A DNA stretch of 20,682 nt, taken from positions 1-20,682 of the forward strand of contig LKUH01000399.1 in NCBI GenBank assembly GCA_001412425.1, given 5' to 3'. The notes below the pieces were generated by a model. That model did no database searches. It was given only the letters and a program-made list of their open reading frames with translations, and was not told the origin of the DNA. Both the position numbers and the translations under genes were made by a program. How positions within the stretch are numbered: position 1 is the first letter of the stretch; each line of letters starts with the position of its first letter. Source of the stretch: Candidatus Cloacimonas sp. SDB (lineage in GTDB: Bacteria > Cloacimonadota > Cloacimonadia > Cloacimonadales > TCS61). This document shows positions 8,363 through 15,871 of the stretch, one piece after another.

Positions 8363-9604
8363 ATGAAAGATAAATATTATTTTCAATGTATCAACTGTGG
8401 TACAGAATACAACGCTTCCGAAGTAACCTACCTTTGCCCTGACTGTGAAACAAAGAATAAATCGGATCAACCTCCTGTAGGCATCCTGAAGACATTATAT
8501 AATTATGAAAAAATCCGAACCCGTTATAAACGGAATAAGTTATTTGATAAATTAAAAGAAAAAGAATATTGTGACCTTCTGCCCTTGAGATCTGAACGCA
8601 GCCTTTCCTGGTTAAAAGTCGGGAAAACACCCCTTTATTGGAGAAATTCTTCTGATTTTGAAATACTGAAAAAAAATCACTTCTCCATTTTACTGAAAGA
8701 TGATTCGCAGAATCCAACTTTTTCTTTGAAAGACAGAGCTTCCGACCTTGTATCAGCTTATGGCAGAGAAAATGGTTTGAATACTATTGTAACAGCCTCT
8801 ACAGGTAATGCAGGCTCATCTCTGGCAGGTCTTTGTGCTGCTCAGAAACAACAGGCAATAATCTTCGTGCCCCAGGCTGCACCTAAAGCCAAACTAACCC
8901 AGATCTGTATGTACGGAGCTAGAATTATTCCGGTAGACAGAAACTATGATGATGCTTTTGAGCTTAGTATCGCAGCTACAAAGAGATTCGGCTGGTATAA
9001 CAGGAATACAGCTTATAATCCTTTTACAATAGAAGGAAAGAAGATAGTAGCCTTTGAAATATTTCAGCAGATGAAACAGAAAATACCAGACAGAATTTTC
9101 GTTCCGGTAGGTGATGGCTGTATAATTTCCGGGATTTATAAAGGATTCGAAGATCTTCTTAAACTGAACTTGATTGATCAGATTCCCAATATTGTAGCTG
9201 TTCAATCTGAAAAAAGTGATAACCTGGTGCGTAATCTGACACAAACAGCTTTTGTTTCAAAACCCTGTTCAACTGTGGCTGATTCCATCTCCGTTGATGT
9301 GCCGAGAAATTACTGGATGACCAGAAATTATCTGGAAAAATATCAGGGTGAAAGTATCACAGTAAGTGACAAAGAAATTCTTGCCGCTTCCAGAGAATTA
9401 AGCAATAATACAGGAATATTTACAGAACCCGCTTCTGCTGCAAGTTTTGCCGGATTACTAAAATATGCGGAACAGAACAGAATAGCAGAAAACTCCCTGA
9501 ATGTTGTTTTACTTACAGGCAGCGGATTAAAAGATCTGAACTCTGTTCAGAACATTATTAAAATTCCCGGACCAATTAAAAATCTTGATCAACTTGAACT
9601 ATAA
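8363..9604 (+). CDS. Zinc-ribbon threonine-synthase-like PLP enzyme
   Basis: Fold-type II PLP enzyme of 413 residues. An N-terminal zinc ribbon (C9, C12, C25, C28) precedes the catalytic core, as in archaeal-type threonine synthases. The PLP Lys is K123 in TFSLKDRAS, the Asn loop is S146-T-G-N-A-G, and the phosphate loop is VPVGDGCIISG. Threonine synthases usually have NPTGSFKD; here the Gly is Phe. Position argues against a housekeeping threonine synthase: it lies 17 bases after one hydroxylase set and just before another. A role in breaking down an amino acid released from the heterocycle is more likely, perhaps by beta- or gamma-elimination; this is inference. The RBS is weak, with no clear SD between 8346 and 8362, so expression may depend on upstream translation. 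Confidence 0.82.
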   Translation: MKDKYYFQCINCGTEYNASEVTYLCPDCETKNKSDQPPVGILKTLYNYEKIRTRYKRNKLFDKLKEKEYCDLLPLRSERSLSWLKVGKTPLYWRNSSDFEILKKNHFSILLKDDSQNPTFSLKDRASDLVSAYGRENGLNTIVTASTGNAGSSLAGLCAAQKQQAIIFVPQAAPKAKLTQICMYGARIIPVDRNYDDAFELSIAATKRFGWYNRNTAYNPFTIEGKKIVAFEIFQQMKQKIPDRIFVPVGDGCIISGIYKGFEDLLKLNLIDQIPNIVAVQSEKSDNLVRNLTQTAFVSKPCSTVADSISVDVPRNYWMTRNYLEKYQGESITVSDKEILAASRELSNNTGIFTEPASAASFAGLLKYAEQNRIAENSLNVVLLTGSGLKDLNSVQNIIKIPGPIKNLDQLEL

Positions 9605-9719
9605 ATACTCTATTGCAGCTATTAATTTTCTATGAATTTTAATTGACTAATTATCATTTTAAATAAATTATTTTAGTTTAGAATATTACTATATTAAGGG
9701 TTTTGATTAAGGAGTTCTG
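9605..9719 (+). promoter_or_regulatory. AT-rich 115-base gap, possible internal promoter
   Basis: This is the longest gap within the + strand cluster and is very AT-rich. TTGACT at 9643-9648 could be a -35 box, with an AT-only stretch at the expected -10 distance (around 9664-9671), but no clear TATAAT. SD AAGGAG lies at about 9709-9714. It may start a separate transcript for the second hydroxylase. No hairpin terminator is visible. Confidence 0.3.
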
Positions 9720-11879
9720 ATGAGAGATATAAGAAAATTCGATGCGAGACCCAAATTAGACGGCTCCTGGAAATTTCTGGATGATATCACTTATGAAGGA
9801 ATGATTTATGGGCAACTGCTCTATTCCACCTGTCATCACGGAATCATAAAAAAAATTCAATTCCCCAAAGATTTCGAACTGAATGAATTTACCATAGTAT
9901 CTGCAAAAGATATTGTCGGAAAAAACCTGGTACCAGAACCAGAACCTGATCAACCCTTTATGGCAGAAGATAAGGTGTCCCACTTTGGACAAATTATCCT
10001 GGGTATAGCACATCCCTCAAAAAGAACACTAATCAGTTTTATAAAACAGATCCAGATCGATTACCAGGAATTGCCTGCCATAACAGACATTGAAGAATGT
10101 CTGGAAAATGAAGACAATGTTTTTGGCAGAGAAATTATTATTGATCATCGTCGAGAAATTGAACTTGAAAGCAACTGGATCCATTCCCATGAAATTTATT
10201 ATACTCCGCATCAGGAACATGCTTATATGGAACCGCAGGGCATTATCTCCATCTGGAATCCAGCAGACAGGAAAATGTTCGTGAAAGCGACCTGTCAGTG
10301 TCCCTATTTTGTTAAACATGCTGTTGAAGCAATTATGGGCAAGGCAATAAATGAAGCTGTAATAGAAACCTCTGAAGGGATCGGTGGAGCTTTTGGCGGA
10401 AAAGAAGATTTTCCCAACGTTCTGGCTGGAATTACTTCTTTATTGGCCTACAAGAGCGGGAAACCGGTGAAGATTATGCTGGATCGAGCTGATGACTTTA
10501 AGATCACAACCAATAGACATCCCTCCAGAATTGAACTGCATACTTATACCGATCCTGCAACTAAGAAAATCATGAAACTAAATGTTGATTACAGGCTGGA
10601 CGCAGGTGCTTATCAAACTCTTTCGCCTGTAGTTCTATCCCGGGGAGTTCTACATGCTTCAGGAGGTTATAACATCCCTGATGTCTATATCAGAGGCAGA
10701 CTGTTTAGAAGCAATACGCCTTCCAACGGAGCCTTCAGGGGCTTCGGTGTCCCCCAGGCTTTGGCAGCAATAGAAGCTCATGCCGATAAAATAGCTTCAC
10801 AGCTTAATATGGACCCTTACGATTTCAGAAAGACAAATATTTTCAAAGTTGGAAACGAATTTCCCAGTACTCAGAAGATTACTGAAAACCATCTGGAAGA
10901 ATGCCTCGATCGAGTAGTCCAAAAATCTGATTATAGAAAAAAACTGCAGGAATTTAAAGAATGGAATGTTGCCCATAAGGATAAAAAAGGGATCGGAATT
11001 TCCATGGGATATCACGGTGGAGGATATACCGGAAACGGAGAAAAAATTCTCAATTCCAAAATCAAAATTATCATTGAAAAAGATGCCAAGGTTAAAATCT
11101 TTGTTTCCAGTACAGATATGGGGCAGGGTGCACATACTACTCTGGCTCAAATGTTTTTTGAAGCTATCAAGCATCCCCGGGAAAAATGTTGGGTGCAACT
11201 TCCCAACACAAGCAAAACCCCCGATAGCGGTCCAACTGTAGCTTCCAGGACTATTTACATTATTGGAACAATGCTGCAAAAATTTGCCTTAAAAATAAAA
11301 GACGAAATGGGATTTACTAATCTAGAAGAATATGTCGCTTCTCACCAGAGCGATTTTCCCAGGGAATTCCAAATAAAATTCACCCCGGACCCGACTGTAA
11401 GTTTCGACGACAATAATTTCAGAGGCACCGCCTATAAAGATTATTCCTGGGCAGCATGTGTCAGTGAAATCTATTACCATGCGGATACTTATCAGATAGA
11501 GCTGAAAAAAATCTGGAATGTACTGGATATCGGACATCCGGTTAACTTGAAAATAGCTGAAGGGCAGGTTGAAGGTGGAAATATTCAGGCAATGGGTTAT
11601 GCGCTTACTGAATTCTTTTATAAGAAAGATTTTGGAAGAATGCAGGGATTCACAGATTATTCTATCCCGTTAAGTTTAGACATTCCGGAAATCGATATTG
11701 AATTTATTCACACTGATAGCGATGTTGCCAAAGGTCTGGGTGAAATTCCCATGGATTATCCTGCTCCAGCGATCAGAAATGCCTTCCATAATGCCGCCGG
11801 AATTTTCATTAATGAATATCCCCTCACACCGGAAAGAATTTTTAAGCAAATCAGTTCCCCCAAAAACCACAGGATATAA
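9720..11879 (+). CDS. xdhA: Xanthine dehydrogenase, molybdopterin subunit
   Basis: Large subunit (719 residues) of xanthine dehydrogenase, which hydroxylates xanthine or hypoxanthine with water as oxygen donor. The residues that bind and attack purine in bovine xanthine oxidase are all present by motif alignment. These are E229 in GGAFGGKED (bovine Glu802), R308 in LSRGVLH (Arg880), F342 in FRGFG (Phe914) and E675 in GLGEIP (catalytic Glu1261). The hammerhead domain occupies roughly the first 110 residues; the rest is the two molybdopterin domains, with a TDMGQGAHT loop. It follows a 115-base gap with its own SD and is three bases from the 2Fe-2S gene. Unlike the first hydroxylase in this cluster, the active site is orthodox. 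Another purine-like substrate is still possible. Confidence 0.9.
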   Translation: MRDIRKFDARPKLDGSWKFLDDITYEGMIYGQLLYSTCHHGIIKKIQFPKDFELNEFTIVSAKDIVGKNLVPEPEPDQPFMAEDKVSHFGQIILGIAHPSKRTLISFIKQIQIDYQELPAITDIEECLENEDNVFGREIIIDHRREIELESNWIHSHEIYYTPHQEHAYMEPQGIISIWNPADRKMFVKATCQCPYFVKHAVEAIMGKAINEAVIETSEGIGGAFGGKEDFPNVLAGITSLLAYKSGKPVKIMLDRADDFKITTNRHPSRIELHTYTDPATKKIMKLNVDYRLDAGAYQTLSPVVLSRGVLHASGGYNIPDVYIRGRLFRSNTPSNGAFRGFGVPQALAAIEAHADKIASQLNMDPYDFRKTNIFKVGNEFPSTQKITENHLEECLDRVVQKSDYRKKLQEFKEWNVAHKDKKGIGISMGYHGGGYTGNGEKILNSKIKIIIEKDAKVKIFVSSTDMGQGAHTTLAQMFFEAIKHPREKCWVQLPNTSKTPDSGPTVASRTIYIIGTMLQKFALKIKDEMGFTNLEEYVASHQSDFPREFQIKFTPDPTVSFDDNNFRGTAYKDYSWAACVSEIYYHADTYQIELKKIWNVLDIGHPVNLKIAEGQVEGGNIQAMGYALTEFFYKKDFGRMQGFTDYSIPLSLDIPEIDIEFIHTDSDVAKGLGEIPMDYPAPAIRNAFHNAAGIFINEYPLTPERIFKQISSPKNHRI

Positions 11880-11882
11880 ATT

Positions 11883-12356
11883 ATGAAAATCAATTTTATT
11901 TTAAATAAGGAAGCTGTTTCGATTGATGTTGATCCCATGAAAAGATTGCTGGACGTTTTAAGAGAAGATTTCGGTTTAATGGGAAGCAAAGAGGGTTGTG
12001 GTGAAGGTGAATGCGGATTGTGCACAGTTATATATGACAACAAACCCGTCACCAGCTGTATTTTAAATGCCATCCATGCCGATAATAAGGAAATCTTAAC
12101 TGCCGAAGGTGTTGCCGAAGAACCTCTGGGTAAATTACTGATAGAATGTTTTGATGAAACCAATGCAGTTCAATGCGGTATATGCTTTCCTGGTTTTCTT
12201 GTCTCTTCCTATCATTATCTGCTTACAGATGGAGAACCCGTACTGGAAAAGATAAAAACTGCCTTAAGCGGTAATATCTGCCGGTGTACGGGTTATAAGA
12301 AGATTTTTGAATCAGTGCTGTTAGCTTGCCAGAGAAAAAAATCCGGGGAGGCATGA
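11883..12356 (+). CDS. xdhC: Xanthine dehydrogenase, 2Fe-2S subunit
   Basis: Iron-sulfur subunit, 157 residues, relaying electrons from molybdenum to FAD. The symbol follows the E. coli xdhABC naming, in which XdhC is the Fe-S subunit. The first 2Fe-2S cluster has C39, C44, C47 and C59; the second has C98, C101, C133 and C135. Gln97 before CGIC fits the molybdopterin-contact residue. It starts three bases after the stop of the Mo subunit with only a weak SD, so it probably relies on re-initiation. Its TGA (12354-12356) overlaps the start of the FAD subunit. Confidence 0.93.
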   Translation: MKINFILNKEAVSIDVDPMKRLLDVLREDFGLMGSKEGCGEGECGLCTVIYDNKPVTSCILNAIHADNKEILTAEGVAEEPLGKLLIECFDETNAVQCGICFPGFLVSSYHYLLTDGEPVLEKIKTALSGNICRCTGYKKIFESVLLACQRKKSGEA

Positions 12357-13192
12357 TGAAATTTTATAAACCTACTTCTCTTCCTGATCTATTTCGAATC
12401 GTGAATGATATCGAAGGAAAGAAATACTATTTAGCCGGCGGTACAGATATCAATGTACAAATCAAAAAAGACATGATAAAAGATGAGCCTGTAATTTTTA
12501 TCAATCACTTGAATGAATTGAGGGGAATTTTTGAAGTTGAGGATAAGATTATCATTGGATGCTTAACCAGTTTCAAAGATCTGCTGGAATCAATCCTGAT
12601 CAAAAAGCATCTTCCCTATCTGCAGAAATCTTTAAATGCTTTCGCCTCTCCGCTGCTGCAGGCAATGGCAAGCCTGGGCGGAAATCTCGCTAATGGTTCG
12701 CCTACCGCAGATCTTACACCTCCATTACTTGTTCTGGATGCCAAACTGAAGATATTATCCAGGTCAAAAATGAGAATAATTCCTCTGGCGGAATTTTATA
12801 GAGGTTATAAACAATTCAATCTGAAACATAATGAACTTATCGGAGCAATTATTATTTCAAAACAGGCGGAGGCAGGTTATGACTGTTTCCACAGAAAAAT
12901 CGGCTCTCGCAAAGCACTTACAATTGCCAAAATTGGACTGGCAGGACTTAAGAAAGCTGAGAATGGAATAATAAAAGATATTAAACTTGCTGCCGGATCA
13001 TTAAATGAATATCCGCGCCGGCTTATTAAACTGGAAGAATATCTGGTGGGAAAAAGCATTGATTCGTTAAATTTTACTGATATTGAAGAAATATTGCAGA
13101 AAGAAATAACACCAATTTCAGACCTGCGCTCGGATAAAGAATACCGTTGGCAGGTAACTGTTAATTTACTGGAGACTTTTCTTAAGAACTGA
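12356..13192 (+). CDS. xdhB: Xanthine dehydrogenase, FAD-binding subunit
   Basis: FAD subunit completing the second hydroxylase, 278 residues from the chosen start. The FAD loop LAGGTDINVQI is orthodox (about residues 26-36). The second flavin loop ASLGGNLANGSP and the C-terminal SDLRSDKEYRWQV region are typical of xanthine dehydrogenase FAD subunits. The reading frame is open from an ATG at 12326, but that start has no RBS and would add ten residues unlike the family. SD GGGGAGG at 12345-12351 fits the ATG at 12356 (4-base gap) better than the adjacent in-frame ATG at 12353 (1-base gap); both overlap the previous stop. There is no 4Fe-4S insertion. It is the last gene of the cluster and ends two bases from a convergent gene. 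Confidence 0.9.
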   Translation: MKFYKPTSLPDLFRIVNDIEGKKYYLAGGTDINVQIKKDMIKDEPVIFINHLNELRGIFEVEDKIIIGCLTSFKDLLESILIKKHLPYLQKSLNAFASPLLQAMASLGGNLANGSPTADLTPPLLVLDAKLKILSRSKMRIIPLAEFYRGYKQFNLKHNELIGAIIISKQAEAGYDCFHRKIGSRKALTIAKIGLAGLKKAENGIIKDIKLAAGSLNEYPRRLIKLEEYLVGKSIDSLNFTDIEEILQKEITPISDLRSDKEYRWQVTVNLLETFLKN

Positions 13193-13194
13193 AA

Positions 13195-13932
13195 TTATTT
13201 TGCTGCTGTTAAAAAGATCAGAGGTGAGTTCTTGTTAAGCTGATCCCAGTATTCACTCCCCAGTTCATCCATTCCATCCTGAGATATCTCCAAAGGATGC
13301 CAGACCACCTTATTGAATCCTGCTTCCCGGAGAATACTTTCATAGGTCTTCCTGCTCCAGTAATAATTCTCCAGATCAAGTATACCGTCTTTGACTTCCA
13401 GCCTGGTAAGCACTTTGGCTCCATCTTTTAATGGTTCTTGAAATTCCCAGGAGAACCCGAACCTCTCTAGGACAAATGGACATTTTTCCGGGATATAGGG
13501 ATTCATCAGAGCAGCTACCAATCTTCCCTCTTCAACCAGATTTGTGGCTATCGCCCGGCAGGCTTTCAGCAGTTCTGCTTCAGCAGGCATATAATGCAGA
13601 AAATAGACTGCCAGGGCAACGTCGAACCTGTCCATTTCTTCCAGCGCGGCAATATCTCTTACATGATATTCGATCCCCAGCGGTAGAAGCTCTTCAAATT
13701 TCCTGGCATTTTCTATCATATTTCTGGAAAGATCCACACCTACAACTCTTTCCGCCCCCAGTTCTTTTAAAGAACGGGTATAATACCCATCTCCGCAGGC
13801 GATATCTATAGCGGACTTTCCTTTCAGATCACCCAGCAGTTTGTATATCGTATGTGCTTCACTGTAGAGGTGGAAATAGGTGGTCTTAACCAGTTTATAC
13901 TGATCTGTGATCTCGTTATAATCAGTCATCAT
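13195..13932 (-). CDS. Class I SAM-dependent methyltransferase
   Basis: Methyltransferase of 245 residues, probably cytosolic with no membrane segment. Motif I is AIDIACGDGYYT (about 41-52), the acidic residue that binds the SAM ribose is D67 in GVDLS, and a YHVRDIAAL segment (about 88-96) fits the adenine-binding motif. The C-terminal third, rich in aromatic residues, likely forms the substrate site, but the substrate cannot be named. It is the last gene of the - strand run, 84 bases downstream of the receiver gene, with AAGGA just upstream. A second ATG at 13929 is an equally possible start. Its stop faces that of xdhB with a 2-base gap and no visible terminator. A small-molecule methyltransferase is the best guess; a link to the nearby catabolic genes is not shown. 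Confidence 0.8.
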   Translation of the reverse strand: MMTDYNEITDQYKLVKTTYFHLYSEAHTIYKLLGDLKGKSAIDIACGDGYYTRSLKELGAERVVGVDLSRNMIENARKFEELLPLGIEYHVRDIAALEEMDRFDVALAVYFLHYMPAEAELLKACRAIATNLVEEGRLVAALMNPYIPEKCPFVLERFGFSWEFQEPLKDGAKVLTRLEVKDGILDLENYYWSRKTYESILREAGFNKVVWHPLEISQDGMDELGSEYWDQLNKNSPLIFLTAAK

Positions 13933-14016
13933 AAAATCCTTTTTTTGTATTCAGAAATAATTAAGATGCCGAGGTTAAAGATATTTCAAGCTAACTTTTT
14001 CTTTAATTTCAGGAAA

Positions 14017-14400
14017 CTACAATAAATGCAGGCTTTCGCTAAATTTATTATAAACCAGTTCCAGGGTGAAATTAACCTGGCGGTCATCGTCCGGATCTGT
14101 GATAAGACCAAAGGGATTGGTCTCCAGTGCATTCATTATTTTTACATGAGCAGAGTTATTTATCAAATACACTACAGGAATATTGTAAACTTCATTAAAA
14201 TATTTCGTCACTTCAGCAGTTTTGAATTTTCCAGTTAACTCCAGATCCATGATGATCATATCGGGTCGTAAGATCTCCACATAGTCTATGAGAATATCTG
14301 TTTTCCTGCACACAGCCTCGAGTTCATTTCCATTTTTACGAAGTATCTCTTTCAATTTTGCTTCTGTTTGCTCATCTGCAACAGCTATTATTAATTTCAT
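14017..14400 (-). CDS. Stand-alone, degenerate CheY-like receiver
   Basis: Single-domain receiver, 127 residues, with no output domain. The acidic pocket is partly kept (D9, E10) and the phospho-acceptor Asp is D52 in MIIMDLEL. The conserved Thr/Ser after beta-4 falls on Ile/Asn (YLINN), and the conserved Lys of the usual K-P motif is Asp (LITDPDDD). Phosphorylation-driven switching is therefore likely impaired or different. The overall pattern (PDMIIMD, IPVVYL, NPFGLI) still fits the receiver fold and resembles receivers found at the front of larger signalling proteins. A good SD (AAGGGA) precedes the ATG. It lies 121 bases downstream of the NtrC-type regulator and may be part of the same system as a phosphate sink or protein-binding module. 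Confidence 0.75.
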   Translation of the reverse strand: MKLIIAVADEQTEAKLKEILRKNGNELEAVCRKTDILIDYVEILRPDMIIMDLELTGKFKTAEVTKYFNEVYNIPVVYLINNSAHVKIMNALETNPFGLITDPDDDRQVNFTLELVYNKFSESLHLL

Positions 14401-14493
14401 AAGATCCCTTCATAATTTTACCCTCGTAAATACTTTAGCATTCCAGTAGTTACAGGATAAAGTAAATAAATATCTTCTAATTAAGAAATAAAC

Positions 14494-14519
14494 TGTGACA
14501 ACGTGTGACACATATGACA
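14494..14519. repeat. Three clustered TGTGACA-type repeats
   Basis: TGTGACA at 14494-14500 and again at 14504-14510, then TATGACA at 14513-14519, lie immediately beyond the stop of the NtrC-type regulator and about 95-125 bases upstream of the receiver gene start. Near-helical spacing (10 and 9 bases) would place the copies on one DNA face, as expected for a cooperative binding site. The protein that might bind is unknown; chance repeats are possible at this length. Confidence 0.4.
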
Positions 14520-14521
14520 CA

Positions 14522-15862
14522 TTACAAAAGCTCATGTTTTTTTAATTTCCGATATAATTGTCTTCTGCTGATATTTAGAATTTTTGCTGCATCTGTTTTT
14601 TTCCCATTTGTTTTATTTAGAGCTTTCTGGATGGTTTCTCTTTCCGTATCTCCTTTTACTTCGGAGAGGATGTAGGTATCATTTTTCTTATTATTATTAA
14701 TATTACGGCTAATTGTAATATCTTTAATTCTAATTCTTTTATTAGCTGTAAGAACAGCTCTTTGAACTACATTGCGGAATTCTCTGATATTACCGGGCCA
14801 GTCATGATCCGTCAATATTTTCAAGGCTCCGGGTTCAATACCTGAAACATTTTTTTTGCAGTTCAGGTTGAATTCTGCGATAAAATTCTGCAGTAATGGC
14901 GAGATATCATCTTTTCGTTCTCTGAGTGGAGGTATTTCAATTCTGTATTCGTTAATCCGGTAGAACAGGTCGTTGCGGAAATTTCCTTCATTCACATCTT
15001 CAATTAAATTCCGGTTGGAAGCTGCTATGATGCGGACATCCAGCTCCACATCAGTTTCTGCTCCTATTTTATTTAAAATTTTCTCTTCAATTATCCTTAA
15101 AAGTTTAGCCTGTAGTTTAAGTGGTAGATTGTTGATCTCATCCAGAAAAATGGTCCCGTTATTTGCCTGTTCGAATTTGCCAATTCTATCTTTACTGGCT
15201 CCGGTAAAAGAGCCTTTTTCAAATCCAAATAATTCACTTTCAAATAGTGTTTCCGGCACAGCACCGCAGTCTACGGCAATAAAAGGCCCGTCCGGACGTT
15301 CACTTTTTTTATGGATAAGATTAGCAACGACCTCTTTGCCTGTTCCGGTTTCTCCTTCCAGCAGAACTGTTACTCCTGTTTGTGCTACCACCTCAACTTG
15401 TTCAAGTACTTTTTTAAATTCTCGACTTTCACCTATTACAGATTTTTTTACACTTAATGCTTTAATTTGTTTTTTTAAAACCTTATTTTCCTTGGTCAAA
15501 GACAAATTTTCGTAAGCTTTATTGATCTCAATAATTATCTCTTCATTATCAAAAGGCTTGGTTAAATAGTGAAAAGCACCCAGTTTCATAGCGTGAACAG
15601 CATCTTTAACATTGCCATGTGCGGTAAGCATGATAACATTAAAATCTTCTCTGATTTTTTTCAATTTTCTCAGGACATCAAGGCCATTTATATCGGGGAG
15701 TTTATAATCCAGTAGTATGATATCCGGTTTCAGTTTCTGAAAGAGACTGATGGCTTCTCTGCCATTTTCAGCTCCGACAGCATCATATCCAGCGCTTTTA
15801 ATAACTTTAGTTAAAATTGAACGCATATAAAGTTCGTCATCAACTATCAAAATCTTTCTCAC
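14522..15862 (-). CDS. NtrC-family sigma54-dependent response regulator
   Basis: Transcription activator of 446 residues with three domains. The receiver (1-115) has D8, D9, phospho-acceptor D52, T80 and K102, all intact. The AAA+ ATPase (about 140-375) has Walker A GETGTGKE (170-177), the sigma54-contact loop GSFTGA (217-222, a Ser variant of GAFTGA) and Walker B ending in D241-E242. A Fis-type helix-turn-helix occupies the last 45 residues (DAAKILNISRRQLYRKLKK). The start is GTG at 15860-15862 with SD AAGGAG six bases upstream. It lies nine bases downstream of the TPR histidine kinase, its likely partner. I found no sigma54 promoter (GG/GC pair) in the intergenic spaces of this window, so its targets are probably elsewhere. 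Confidence 0.95.
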   Translation of the reverse strand: MRKILIVDDELYMRSILTKVIKSAGYDAVGAENGREAISLFQKLKPDIILLDYKLPDINGLDVLRKLKKIREDFNVIMLTAHGNVKDAVHAMKLGAFHYLTKPFDNEEIIIEINKAYENLSLTKENKVLKKQIKALSVKKSVIGESREFKKVLEQVEVVAQTGVTVLLEGETGTGKEVVANLIHKKSERPDGPFIAVDCGAVPETLFESELFGFEKGSFTGASKDRIGKFEQANNGTIFLDEINNLPLKLQAKLLRIIEEKILNKIGAETDVELDVRIIAASNRNLIEDVNEGNFRNDLFYRINEYRIEIPPLRERKDDISPLLQNFIAEFNLNCKKNVSGIEPGALKILTDHDWPGNIREFRNVVQRAVLTANKRIRIKDITISRNINNNKKNDTYILSEVKGDTERETIQKALNKTNGKKTDAAKILNISRRQLYRKLKKHELL

Positions 15863-15871
15863 GATATCTCC

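Noticed and set aside
8363..9604. Housekeeping threonine synthase
   Set aside because: The fold and zinc ribbon fit, but it lies between two hydroxylase modules, has a changed NPTGS motif (Gly to Phe), and no homoserine pathway gene is nearby. It is not excluded without the rest of the genome.
10797..11279. Open reading frame of 160 codons on the - strand
   Set aside because: Antisense shadow of the conserved xanthine dehydrogenase large subunit; its Phe/Ser-rich translation has no recognisable domain.
6018..11879. Carbon monoxide dehydrogenase or 4-hydroxybenzoyl-CoA reductase
   Set aside because: The AYRCSFR loop of CO dehydrogenase is absent; both large subunits have FRG[YF]G instead. 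Neither FAD subunit has the 4Fe-4S insertion of 4-hydroxybenzoyl-CoA reductase.
14973..15515. Open reading frame of 180 codons on the + strand
   Set aside because: It lies wholly inside the well-supported NtrC-type regulator on the other strand, encodes a low-complexity Ser-rich protein with no recognisable domain, and has no reason to be real.
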